In this document: positions 1 to 5,142 of the stretch, one piece after another
How the letters are laid out: the number at the start of each line of letters is the position of its first letter
Numbering within the stretch: the first letter of the stretch is position 1
From: an uncultured bacterium
GTDB taxonomy: Bacteria > Planctomycetota > Phycisphaerae > Phycisphaerales > SM1A02
NCBI GenBank assembly: GCA_903861235.1
Contig: CAIOTP010000195.1
Span: forward strand, 1-5,142
Direction of reading: 5' to 3'
Length of the DNA: 5,142 nucleotides
Notes under the pieces: generated by a model
What the model was told of the DNA's origin: nothing
Seen by the model: only the letters and a program-made list of their open reading frames with translations
Database searches by the model: none
Translations under genes and position numbers: made by a program

Positions 1-365
1 CCCAGCCCCAAAGTGCCCGAGTACTCCCAGTTGTCGTAGAGGAACCGGAGACGCCCGAAGAACCGGAAGGCGCCGTCGAGTTCCGCCCGCATGAAGAGTC
101 GGAGGTCGTAGGTGTACTGCTGCTGCTCCTGGCTCCGGGCATTGTCGATGATGCTGAAGCCGAACCTGGCCGTGCCGCCGCCATCCAGGAGGAGCCGGTC
201 CGCGATGGGCGTGTTGGCGAAGAAGCTCTGTCGGAACTGGGCGTCCTCCACGTTCAGCTGACGCTGCAGGTTCTCCGCCAGCACCGAGGCGTTCTGGGCG
301 GCCGCCCCACGGACGAGCAGGCCCGCAAGGGCTGCGATCAGGATGGCGAGGGCTCCGCGGTTCAC
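1..365 (-). CDS. Secreted beta-barrel-like outer-membrane protein, N-terminal part (runs off left edge)
   Basis: A minus-strand frame opens at a GTG (363-365) and stays open to base 1, giving 121 codons; the 3' part of the gene lies outside the window. The first residues form a textbook signal peptide: a short basic start (Asn-Arg), a hydrophobic core at about residues 5-18, and an Ala-Ala-Ala/Gln cleavage site at about 23/24. The mature part begins with a polar, probably helical stretch (25-50). Amphipathic segments of alternating residues rich in Phe, Tyr and Arg follow, at about 64-74, 84-95 and 99-112, as expected for transmembrane beta-strands of a porin-like barrel. The pattern (leucine-rich run, then Asp-Gly-Gly-Gly, then strands) recalls beta-barrel proteins I associate with Planctomycetota, but I cannot name a family. 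The GTG start was chosen because it places the signal peptide correctly; no clear Shine-Dalgarno precedes it and the frame stays open further upstream. Substrate or function unknown. The gene is divergent from the hydrolase at 426. Confidence 0.78.
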   Translation of the reverse strand, partial: MNRGALAILIAALAGLLVRGAAAQNASVLAENLQRQLNVEDAQFRQSFFANTPIADRLLLDGGGTARFGFSIIDNARSQEQQQYTYDLRLFMRAELDGAFRFFGRLRFLYDNWEYSGTLGL

Positions 366-384
366 CGGTACGGAGTATCGCCTG

Positions 385-411
385 CAGCCCGGGAATCGGC
401 AATCCGGGCTG
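385..411. promoter_or_regulatory. Inverted repeat in the divergent intergenic region (candidate operator or 5' leader hairpin)
   Basis: CAGCCCGG (385-392) and CCGGGCTG (404-411) form a perfect 8+8 bp dyad around an 11-base centre. It lies wholly inside the 60 bp between the GTG of the barrel gene (365) and the ATG of the hydrolase gene (426). The position suits an operator controlling both divergent promoters. It would equally form a GC-rich hairpin in the 5' leader of either mRNA, ending 14 bases before the hydrolase ATG. The function is inferred; only the symmetry and position are seen. Confidence 0.4.
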
Positions 412-425
412 TTACGCTGTCCACC

Positions 426-1157
426 ATGCGGCTTCTCGTGGTCGGCACCGGCGACGCCTTCAGCTCCGAGCGGTTCGGCTGCTCGTGCGTGGTGGAGGGA
501 CCCTCCGGCCATGTCCTGCTGGACTGCCCGGACATGGTCCATGCCGCCCTTCGGCGAGCGTGCGACGCTTCCCACTGGAAGGTGGACGCCCGCTCCCTGC
601 AGGACATCATCATCACCCATCTGCACGGGGATCACTGCAACGGTCTCGAGAGCCTGGGATTCCATCGCTGGCTGCTTCGGCGGGAGCACCAGATCCCCCT
701 GCCAAGGCTGCACTGCAGCGGTCCGGTGGCCAGCCGACTCTGGGAAAGACTCGGTCCCGCCATGGACCAGCGAGGCGCGGCCAAGCTGGGGGACTACTTC
801 GAGGTGCACACGCTCGTGCCCGGCACGACCGCCTCCATCGCGGGCCTGCAGGTGGAATGCCGGGAGACCCGGCACTCGGTGCCCACGCTGGCCTTCCGGT
901 TCACCGAACGCGACAGGACCATGGCCTGGAGCTCCGACACGCCCTTCGAGGCCGAGCTGGTCGCGTGGCTCGAGCGCGGCGCCAGCCTGATCGTGCACGA
1001 GACCAGCCCCTCGTCGGTGCACACCCCCATCGAGAACCTGAACTCGCTCCCCGCGGCCGTCCGGAGCCGCATGCGACTCATGCACATGCCCGACGACTTC
1101 GACGCAGCCTGCACCGACATCGCCTGCCTGCGGCAGGGCGAAGTCATCTCGATCTGA
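426..1157 (+). CDS. Metallo-beta-lactamase-fold hydrolase, RNase Z-like subgroup
   Basis: This 243-residue protein carries the full metal-binding set of the MBL fold: the His-Leu-His-Gly-Asp-His motif at residues 65-70, His150 within 'RHSVPTLAFRF', Asp171 within 'SSDTPF', and His220 near the C-terminus, as expected for a two-zinc site. The His150 and Asp171 contexts, plus His191-Glu192 and His199, resemble the RNase Z (tRNA 3' endonuclease) branch and its YhfI/arylsulfatase-like relatives. At 243 residues it is clearly shorter than bacterial RNase Z (about 300), and no long flexible tRNA-binding arm is visible, so a small-molecule hydrolase or phosphodiesterase is at least as likely. There is no signal peptide, so it is predicted cytosolic. 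The ATG at 426 begins directly with the first beta-strand (RLLVVGTGDAF), supporting that start, although no Shine-Dalgarno is seen. Its stop lies 3 bp from the stop of the convergent citrate synthase gene. Fold assignment is firm; substrate is unknown. Confidence 0.9.
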   Translation: MRLLVVGTGDAFSSERFGCSCVVEGPSGHVLLDCPDMVHAALRRACDASHWKVDARSLQDIIITHLHGDHCNGLESLGFHRWLLRREHQIPLPRLHCSGPVASRLWERLGPAMDQRGAAKLGDYFEVHTLVPGTTASIAGLQVECRETRHSVPTLAFRFTERDRTMAWSSDTPFEAELVAWLERGASLIVHETSPSSVHTPIENLNSLPAAVRSRMRLMHMPDDFDAACTDIACLRQGEVISI

Positions 1158-1160
1158 GCG

Positions 1161-2312
1161 TCAGCGGTCGGACACCGGCACCCAAGGCTGGCCGTGCGGG
1201 CCCACGTAGGCCGCGGCCGGGCGGATGAGACGGTTGCCGTCCAGCTGCTCGATGCAGTGACCGGCCCAACCGGCGATGCGGCTCATGGCGAACATGCAGG
1301 TGAACAGGTCCAGGTCGATGCCGATGCTGTGATAGGTGGTGGCCGAGTAGAAGTCCACGTTCGGATAGATGCCCTTGGCGGCCACCTCGCGGGCCATGAT
1401 CTCCTCGATCCGCCGGCTCATCTCGTACAGGGCCAGGTTGCCCGTGTCCGCGGCCACCTGCCGCGCGAAGGTCTTCAGGTAGGTCGCCCGCGGGTCGTAC
1501 GCCTTGTAGACCCGGTGGCCGAAGCCCATGATCCGGTCCTTCCGGGCGAGCCGCTCCATGATGTAGGGCTCCACGCGGTCGAGCGAGCCGATCTCGCGGA
1601 GCATGATCATCACTTCCTCGTTCGCACCGCCATGCAGGGGCCCCTTCAGGGTGCCGATGGCGGTGGTGATGGCCGAGTAGAGGTCGCTCAGCGTGCTGAT
1701 GGTGACACGCCCTGCGAAGGTGCTGGCGTTCAGGCCGTGATCCGCGTGAAGGATCAGGCAGACGTCCAGGGCCCTTGCCACCGCGTCCGTCGGCTTCGCG
1801 CCGTTGAGCATCCAGAGGAAGTTCGCCGCCATGGAGAGCGTGCGATCCGGCGCCACGAAGGGCTTGCCCTTGCGATGGCGGTCGAAGCCCGCGATCAGGG
1901 CCGGCGTCCTGGCCAGCATGCGGATCGCCTTGCGGGCGTTCGCGTCCTCGCCCTCGGCGTCAGCCTCGGAATCATGCAGGGCCAGCGCACTCACCAGCGT
2001 GCGCAGCGCGTGCATGGGGGTCGCGTCACGCGGCATGGTCCGGATCAGCTCCAGCATGCCGGCGGGCAGGTCATATTCGGCACGCAGCCCCTCGGTGAAG
2101 GACTTCAGCTCCTGGGCCGTCGGAAGGCGACGGTTCCAGAGCAGGAACACGGTCTCCTCGAACGTGCTGTTGCGGGCGAGCGCATCGATGTCGATGCCCA
2201 CATATTCCAGCACGCCCTTTCCGCCGTCGATGAAGCTCATCTGCGTCTCGGCGGCGACGGTGTTGGCGAGACCCTTGTCGAAGGAAGGTGCTGGGGCGGT
2301 GGCGAGGCTCAT
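1161..2312 (-). CDS. gltA: Citrate synthase
   Basis: Complete 383-residue citrate synthase, which condenses acetyl-CoA with oxaloacetate to citrate at the entry of the TCA cycle in the cytoplasm. Conserved elements appear in order: the N-terminal Gly-Val-Leu-Glu-Tyr-x-Gly-Ile segment (33-40); 'LHADHGLNAST' with oxaloacetate-binding His192; 'GPLHGGANE' with catalytic His227; the family signature 'MGFGHRVYKAYDPR' with catalytic His266 and Arg275; 'PNVDFYS' with catalytic Asp320; and substrate-binding arginines at about 345 and 364. The length fits the shorter citrate synthases of the Gram-positive/archaeal type (about 370-385) rather than the roughly 427-residue NADH-regulated enterobacterial enzyme, so NADH inhibition is not expected. 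2-methylcitrate synthases share all these motifs. No prpB/prpD neighbour is visible, so citrate synthase is preferred, but sequence alone does not exclude the alternative. The ATG is supported by a strong AGGAG six bases upstream. The gene is divergent from trpF and convergent with the MBL gene. Confidence 0.96.
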   Translation of the reverse strand: MSLATAPAPSFDKGLANTVAAETQMSFIDGGKGVLEYVGIDIDALARNSTFEETVFLLWNRRLPTAQELKSFTEGLRAEYDLPAGMLELIRTMPRDATPMHALRTLVSALALHDSEADAEGEDANARKAIRMLARTPALIAGFDRHRKGKPFVAPDRTLSMAANFLWMLNGAKPTDAVARALDVCLILHADHGLNASTFAGRVTISTLSDLYSAITTAIGTLKGPLHGGANEEVMIMLREIGSLDRVEPYIMERLARKDRIMGFGHRVYKAYDPRATYLKTFARQVAADTGNLALYEMSRRIEEIMAREVAAKGIYPNVDFYSATTYHSIGIDLDLFTCMFAMSRIAGWAGHCIEQLDGNRLIRPAAAYVGPHGQPWVPVSDR

Positions 2313-2318
2313 CGTGGA

Positions 2319-2323
2319 CTCCT
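2319..2323 (-). promoter_or_regulatory. Shine-Dalgarno site of the citrate synthase gene
   Basis: On the minus strand AGGAG ends six bases before the ATG at 2310-2312. It is the only canonical Shine-Dalgarno with good spacing in this window and it fixes the citrate synthase start. Confidence 0.75.
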
Positions 2324-2347
2324 GGGGGGACGGCTAGTCTAGGAAGG

Positions 2348-2998
2348 ATGCCCGCCGCGGAAAAACGCGCCCGCACGCTCGTCAAGATCTGCGGGGTGCG
2401 CTCCGTGGAGGAGGCTCGAGCGATCCTTACCCTGGGTGCCGACGCCATCGGCGTGGTGGTGGCCGCAGGCTCCCCCCGCCAGGTCCAACCGGATCAGGCC
2501 CTGACCCTGTCCCGGGAGATCGGACCCGGAGCCGTGCTCGTGGACCGAAACCCGGCAGATCCCGACCGATGGGCGCTGATTCGTGCATGGCCCGGTCCGG
2601 TGCAGCTGCACGGTCTGACCTCGGGTCCTCACCGGCGCACCATCCTGGCCCTTCACGCGGGCGACCCCCCGCCTGCCCATGCATGGACCGAGCGCGTTTC
2701 GGCCTGGTTGCTTGACGCTCCGGATGCAGGCTCGGGAACCGCATGGACCTGGGCCCGTCCCCCTTGGCTCGACGACCGGCCCCTGCTCCTGGCCGGCGGC
2801 CTGCGAGCCCAGAGCGTGGGGGCGGCGATCGAGGCGGCACTCCCCTGGGCGGTGGATGTGTCCAGTGGCGTGGAGCGCGAACGCGGCGTCAAGGATCTGA
2901 CGCTGGTGCGTTCGTTCATCGAGTCCGTGCGCATGGCCGACGCCAAGGCAGGACGCACCGCAACGCCGTCGCCGGCCCACTTCGCGGCGCTGGCGTGA
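2348..2998 (+). CDS. trpF: Phosphoribosylanthranilate isomerase
   Basis: This 216-residue TIM-barrel enzyme isomerises N-(5-phosphoribosyl)anthranilate to the 1-deoxyribulose form, the third step of tryptophan synthesis from chorismate. Visible motifs: 'VKICG' with catalytic base Cys15; 'DAIGVVVAAGSPRQV' (32-46), matching the conserved Ser-Pro-Arg strand; 'VQLHG' (85-89); 'WLLDAPDAGSGTAWTW' with the presumed catalytic acid Asp123 and the Gly-x-Gly-Thr-type loop; 'LLLAGGL' (146-152); and 'VDVSSGVER..GVKD' (169-183), the phosphate-binding end. Both catalytic residues are present, so it should be active. The C-terminus runs about 20 residues past the usual last helix. The frame opens earlier at 2288, but the ATG at 2348 is preferred: it starts just before the first strand, follows a purine-rich AGGAAGG, and avoids overlap with the citrate synthase start. 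No other trp gene is in the window, so this is a stand-alone trpF. It is divergent from gltA (35 bp) and convergent with the RdgC-like gene (3 bp). Confidence 0.94.
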   Translation: MPAAEKRARTLVKICGVRSVEEARAILTLGADAIGVVVAAGSPRQVQPDQALTLSREIGPGAVLVDRNPADPDRWALIRAWPGPVQLHGLTSGPHRRTILALHAGDPPPAHAWTERVSAWLLDAPDAGSGTAWTWARPPWLDDRPLLLAGGLRAQSVGAAIEAALPWAVDVSSGVERERGVKDLTLVRSFIESVRMADAKAGRTATPSPAHFAALA

Positions 2999-3001
2999 CG
3001 T

Positions 3002-4171
3002 TCAGCCGGCGAGAGCCGCCTCACGCGTGATGCGAGGCTGACTCTCGCGCACCCATCGCGAGAGACCCGCTCGCGCTCCAGACCAGCCCTCCGCGAGCCG
3101 TTCTCGAAGGAAGACGCCGAAGAGCCCCATCAGAGCGTCGTCGAACTCGCGAAGCGAGGCCAGCCGATGCTCGATCGCCTCGCGGCGGGTGGCCGGCGCC
3201 GCCTCGGGCGCGGGCAGCTTGAGACCCGACACCTCCCATCGATCGGCATGCAGCGAGAACTCCCACGCTTCGCCCCTGCGTGAAAGGATCAGACCCGCAC
3301 GCCTGGGCCACTTGCCCGCCCGCAGCGCCGTGCGCACCTCCATCCGCGCCGCCGGGTCGTCCGACCGCACCGTCACCGTGCCCGTGGTCTCCCACGGACA
3401 GGCGAGCTCGATCGAGCGGCGGAGCAGCACGCTTCCGTGCTCGTCCTCCCGGCCGTCACGCTCGGCCCGCCACCAGGCCCACAGCAGGAACGCGTTGCCG
3501 AGGAAGTCCATGGGATGCCCCTCGTCGCACCAGGGCGGGGCCGGCCTCCCCCCTTCGTCGCCGGCCGATCCGCCTGAGAAGGATTCCGGATCGGCCTGCT
3601 CGGCGGAGCGCGCCAGACCCAGCTGGTCGGCCACACGGACCGCCAGCGAGCCCGAGGTGAGCGCCGTGGCGGAGCAGGCCAGGGTCTCCTCCAGCAAGGT
3701 CCGCACCGCGGTCGTGAGCACGTCGCTTCGGACTGGTGCGAGCGCCGCCCGGGCGGCGAAGTCCGCCAGCACGGGCACCATGCGGCGTCGCCGCCAGCGA
3801 CCTTCCGCCACCTCCGCGTCACAGCGCCGCTGGGCCGTGTCCCGAGCGCGACGCCGGGACTGCCGATCCGCGTCGGCGGCGGCCATCTCCTCCGCCATGG
3901 CGGAGAGCAGGTAGGCACGGCGCACGTCCGAAGGCACACGATCGCTGTCCACGCGGACCGCCGCGAGAACGCGATCCCCGAAGAGGTTCCGCTCCGGATC
4001 GAAGGCGGCGTCGAAGAGATGCTCGCCGGCGGTCCAGCCGGCACCCGAGCCCTCGCCCTCGTCCACCAAGGCGGCGGACTTCAGGGCTTCGAGGGTGGCC
4101 TCGCCTGGGGCTTCCTTCCAACCCTCCAGCGCGAAGCGGCGGTACGAGACGGTTCCTCGGTCGAATGGCAT
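3002..4171 (-). CDS. RdgC-like protein (putative recombination-associated DNA-binding protein)
   Basis: A complete 389-residue soluble protein without signal peptide or membrane segments. Its order of elements parallels E. coli RdgC, a ring-shaped double-stranded-DNA-binding protein that restrains RecA. It has an N-terminal 'FDRGTVSYRRFAL' strand, a Gly-Trp turn (45-46) where RdgC has Gly-Trp-Val-Pro-Pro, a strand 'VLAAVRVDSDRVPSDVRRAYL' (68-88), a highly basic Arg-rich helical stretch (about 103-130), then 'VLADFAARAALAPVRSDVLTTAVRTLLEETL' (134-164) resembling the RdgC second-repeat strand and helix. The C-terminal half differs: an acidic/Gly-rich linker (about 191-218), a conserved-looking 'FLGNAFLLWAWW' (223-234), 'RTALRAGKWPRRAGLIL', and 'EFSLHADRWEVSGLKLP'. 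It is about 85 residues longer than E. coli RdgC. The resemblance is read by eye and remote; 'conserved hypothetical' would be the cautious name. It lies 51 bp downstream of hpnH on the same strand. The start has no evident Shine-Dalgarno. Confidence 0.85.
   Translation of the reverse strand: MPFDRGTVSYRRFALEGWKEAPGEATLEALKSAALVDEGEGSGAGWTAGEHLFDAAFDPERNLFGDRVLAAVRVDSDRVPSDVRRAYLLSAMAEEMAAADADRQSRRRARDTAQRRCDAEVAEGRWRRRRMVPVLADFAARAALAPVRSDVLTTAVRTLLEETLACSATALTSGSLAVRVADQLGLARSAEQADPESFSGGSAGDEGGRPAPPWCDEGHPMDFLGNAFLLWAWWRAERDGREDEHGSVLLRRSIELACPWETTGTVTVRSDDPAARMEVRTALRAGKWPRRAGLILSRRGEAWEFSLHADRWEVSGLKLPAPEAAPATRREAIEHRLASLREFDDALMGLFGVFLRERLAEGWSGARAGLSRWVRESQPRITREAALAG
3009..3064. repeat. 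Three-part inverted/direct repeat forming alternative hairpins after the trpF stop
   Basis: GCGAGAG occurs at 3009-3015 and again at 3058-3064, with its complement CTCTCGC between them at 3042-3048. The central copy can therefore pair with either flank. The right-hand hairpin is CTCTCGCG (3042-3049) with CGCGAGAG (3057-3064), an 8 bp perfect stem around a 7-base loop. The left-hand one is a 7 bp stem with an inner GCCTC/GAGGC stem (3018-3022/3034-3038). A perfect 10 bp palindrome TCACGCGTGA sits at 3021-3030. The set begins 10 bases after the trpF stop and lies inside the last codons of the convergent RdgC-like gene. No T-run follows, so it is not a classical intrinsic terminator. It may mark or protect the trpF mRNA 3' end, or be incidental. 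Confidence 0.4.
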
Positions 4172-4222
4172 CCCGGGAGCATCGCCCAGGCGACGCCCTG
4201 CGACCGGGAACGGACAGGTTGT

Positions 4223-5142
4223 TCACGCGGCCGTCTTCTCGAGATCCTTGGCCAGGCCCAACTGCACCAGGTGCGCCAGGGGGCCGTGCGGCTTGCCCTG
4301 CTCCGCCTCCAGTCGGCGGGCGGCGGACGGGTTGGCGTACCTGTTGAAGAGGATCGCCTTGACGTTGGCCCAGATTCCGTTGAAACCGCTGAAGGTGTGA
4401 TCCACGGCCGTGGCCTCGTAGCCCGAATGCACCATGCAGTTGGCGCACTTGGCGTTGCCGCTGGCGTGACCGTACTTCGACCAGTCCACTTCATCCAGAA
4501 GCTCACGGTACGAGTCGGCGTATCCCTCCTGCAGCAGGTAGCACGGCTTCTGCCACCCGAACACGTTGTAGCACGGCATGCCCCAGGGGGTGCAGTCGTA
4601 CTCGCGTCGACCCATGAGGTACTCCAGGAAGAGCGGACTCTGGTTGAACCGCCATCCGCCCTTGCGGTTGGAGAGGATCATCTCGAAGAGTTCATGCGTG
4701 CCCTGCCTCTGCAGGAAGCCGGTCTGGTCGGGAGCCTTCTCGTAGGCGTAGCCCGGACTGATCATCATGCCCTCCACGCCCAGCGCCATCATCTCGTCGA
4801 AGAAGGCTCGCACCGAGTTCGGATCCGCTCCCTTGAACAGCGTGGTGTTGGTGGTCACCCGGAAGCCCATCTTCACGGCCAGGCGAATGCCCTCCACCGC
4901 CTTGCGATAGGTGCCCTCGCGACAGACGGCGAAGTCGTGGTTCTCCTCCTGCCCGTCCATGTGAACGCTGAAGGTGAGGTACTTGCTCGGCGCGAACAGG
5001 CCCTCCTCCAGCTTCTCCCGGAGGAGCAGCGCGTTGGTGCAAAGGTAGACGTACTTCCGACGTGCGACCAGGCCACGCACGATTTCCGCGATCTGAGGAT
5101 GGAGGAGCGGCTCTCCTCCCGGGATGCTGACCATGGGCGCCC
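4223..5142 (-). CDS. hpnH: Adenosyl-hopene transferase HpnH, radical SAM enzyme (N-terminus off right edge)
   Basis: HpnH joins a 5'-deoxyadenosyl radical from S-adenosylmethionine to diploptene, giving adenosylhopane, the first step in building extended (C35) hopanoid side chains. The visible part is the C-terminal 305 or so residues. It opens with 'APMVSIPGGEPLLHPQI', holding the Gly-Gly-Glu-Pro motif that contacts SAM. Other HpnH hallmarks follow: 'YVYLCTNALLL', 'FSVHMDG', 'RVTTNTTLFKGADP', 'GVEGMMISPGYAYEKAPDQ', 'RFNQSPLFLEYLMG', then the Cys-rich C-terminal domain with 'CTPWGMPCYNVFGWQKPCYLLQEGY' elements and 'CANCMVHSGYEA' (the region Pfam calls DUF3463). The Met at 5132-5134 is internal: the frame stays open to the edge and reads Ala-Pro before it. 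The missing N-terminus (about 60-70 residues by comparison with the family) should carry the CxxxCxxC [4Fe-4S] cluster motif, which cannot be seen here. It is followed 51 bp later by the RdgC-like gene, possibly co-transcribed. Confidence in the family is high. Confidence 0.93.
   Translation of the reverse strand, partial: APMVSIPGGEPLLHPQIAEIVRGLVARRKYVYLCTNALLLREKLEEGLFAPSKYLTFSVHMDGQEENHDFAVCREGTYRKAVEGIRLAVKMGFRVTTNTTLFKGADPNSVRAFFDEMMALGVEGMMISPGYAYEKAPDQTGFLQRQGTHELFEMILSNRKGGWRFNQSPLFLEYLMGRREYDCTPWGMPCYNVFGWQKPCYLLQEGYADSYRELLDEVDWSKYGHASGNAKCANCMVHSGYEATAVDHTFSGFNGIWANVKAILFNRYANPSAARRLEAEQGKPHGPLAHLVQLGLAKDLEKTAA

Noticed and set aside
343..1228. Two other long plus-strand frames overlapping the MBL gene (343-990 and 485-1228)
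   Set aside because: Both give Arg/Pro/Ala-rich sequence without motifs, while the 426-1157 frame holds the complete HxHxDH and downstream metal ligands.
1158..1230. Search for a terminator between the MBL and citrate synthase genes
   Set aside because: Only 3 bp separate the stops, and the adjoining coding sequence shows several short GC-rich complements but no stable hairpin followed by T residues.
1194..2342. Long plus-strand open frame of about 382 codons antisense to citrate synthase
   Set aside because: The minus strand encodes citrate synthase with every catalytic motif. The antisense frame is low-complexity (rich in Arg, Gly, His and Val) and is explained by high GC at third codon positions.
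2334..2342. CTAG-T-CTAG palindrome just before trpF as an operator
   Set aside because: The half-sites are only 4 bp and sit almost at the trpF ATG; too short to distinguish from chance.
2288..2347. Upstream ATG at 2288 as the trpF start
   Set aside because: It would add 20 residues unlike the family and overlap the citrate synthase start; the first TIM-barrel strand begins just after the ATG at 2348.
2336..2364. Possible minus-strand promoter for gltA: TAGACT (2336-2341) with TTTTCC (2359-2364) at a 17-base spacing
   Set aside because: The -10 matches 4 of 6 and the -35 only 3 of 6 consensus bases. This is too weak to call in a single short region, although the position would give a short leader containing the AGGAG site.
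3189..3914. Plus-strand open frame antisense to the RdgC-like gene, and further frames between 3280 and 4400
   Set aside because: The translations are Ser/Arg/Pro-rich with no recognisable domain. The minus-strand frame has normal soluble-protein composition and RdgC-like order.
4171..4200. Small palindromes (TCCCGGGA at 4171-4178, GGCGACGCC at 4189-4197) as an hpnH terminator
   Set aside because: The stems are 4 bp with tiny loops and no T-run, and similar short palindromes are expected at this GC content.
1..5142. Accessory or defence system, mobile element or CRISPR array
   Set aside because: No transposase, integrase, toxin-antitoxin pair, terminal inverted repeats or spaced direct repeats were seen; the genes are mainly housekeeping and composition looks uniform.

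Overview
This 5.1 kb window is high-GC, gene-dense bacterial chromosome, probably from a Gram-negative-type organism. It has an outer-membrane beta-barrel precursor at the left edge and a hopanoid-lipid enzyme at the right edge. The barrel fragment, the divergent RdgC-like protein and the scarcity of Shine-Dalgarno sequences are compatible with Planctomycetota (Phycisphaerae-like). That assignment is an inference from remembered family patterns and remains tentative. No mobile element, CRISPR array, rRNA or tRNA is visible, and no stretch over 300 bases lacks a gene.

Layout from left to right: (1) 5' part of a minus-strand secreted beta-barrel-like protein running off the left edge (365 to <1); (2) a plus-strand metallo-beta-lactamase-fold hydrolase of RNase Z-like type (426-1157); (3) a minus-strand citrate synthase (1161-2312); (4) plus-strand phosphoribosylanthranilate isomerase trpF (2348-2998); (5) a minus-strand protein of 389 residues resembling RdgC (3002-4171); (6) the C-terminal 305 or so residues of the minus-strand radical SAM enzyme HpnH (4223 to >5142).

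The first five genes alternate strand. Neighbouring starts share short divergent promoter regions (60 bp and 35 bp). Both tail-to-tail pairs are separated by exactly 3 bp, giving a TGA-NNN-TCA junction each time. Only hpnH and the RdgC-like gene are co-directional and could share a transcript.

The genes belong to unrelated processes: TCA cycle entry, tryptophan synthesis, hopanoid side-chain synthesis, possible DNA recombination, a hydrolase of unknown substrate and an outer-membrane protein. This looks like ordinary core chromosome rather than a dedicated accessory system, and I see no convincing new multi-gene system. The most notable extra signals are an 8+8 bp dyad between the divergent barrel and hydrolase genes, and a three-part set of mutually exclusive hairpins just after the trpF stop codon.
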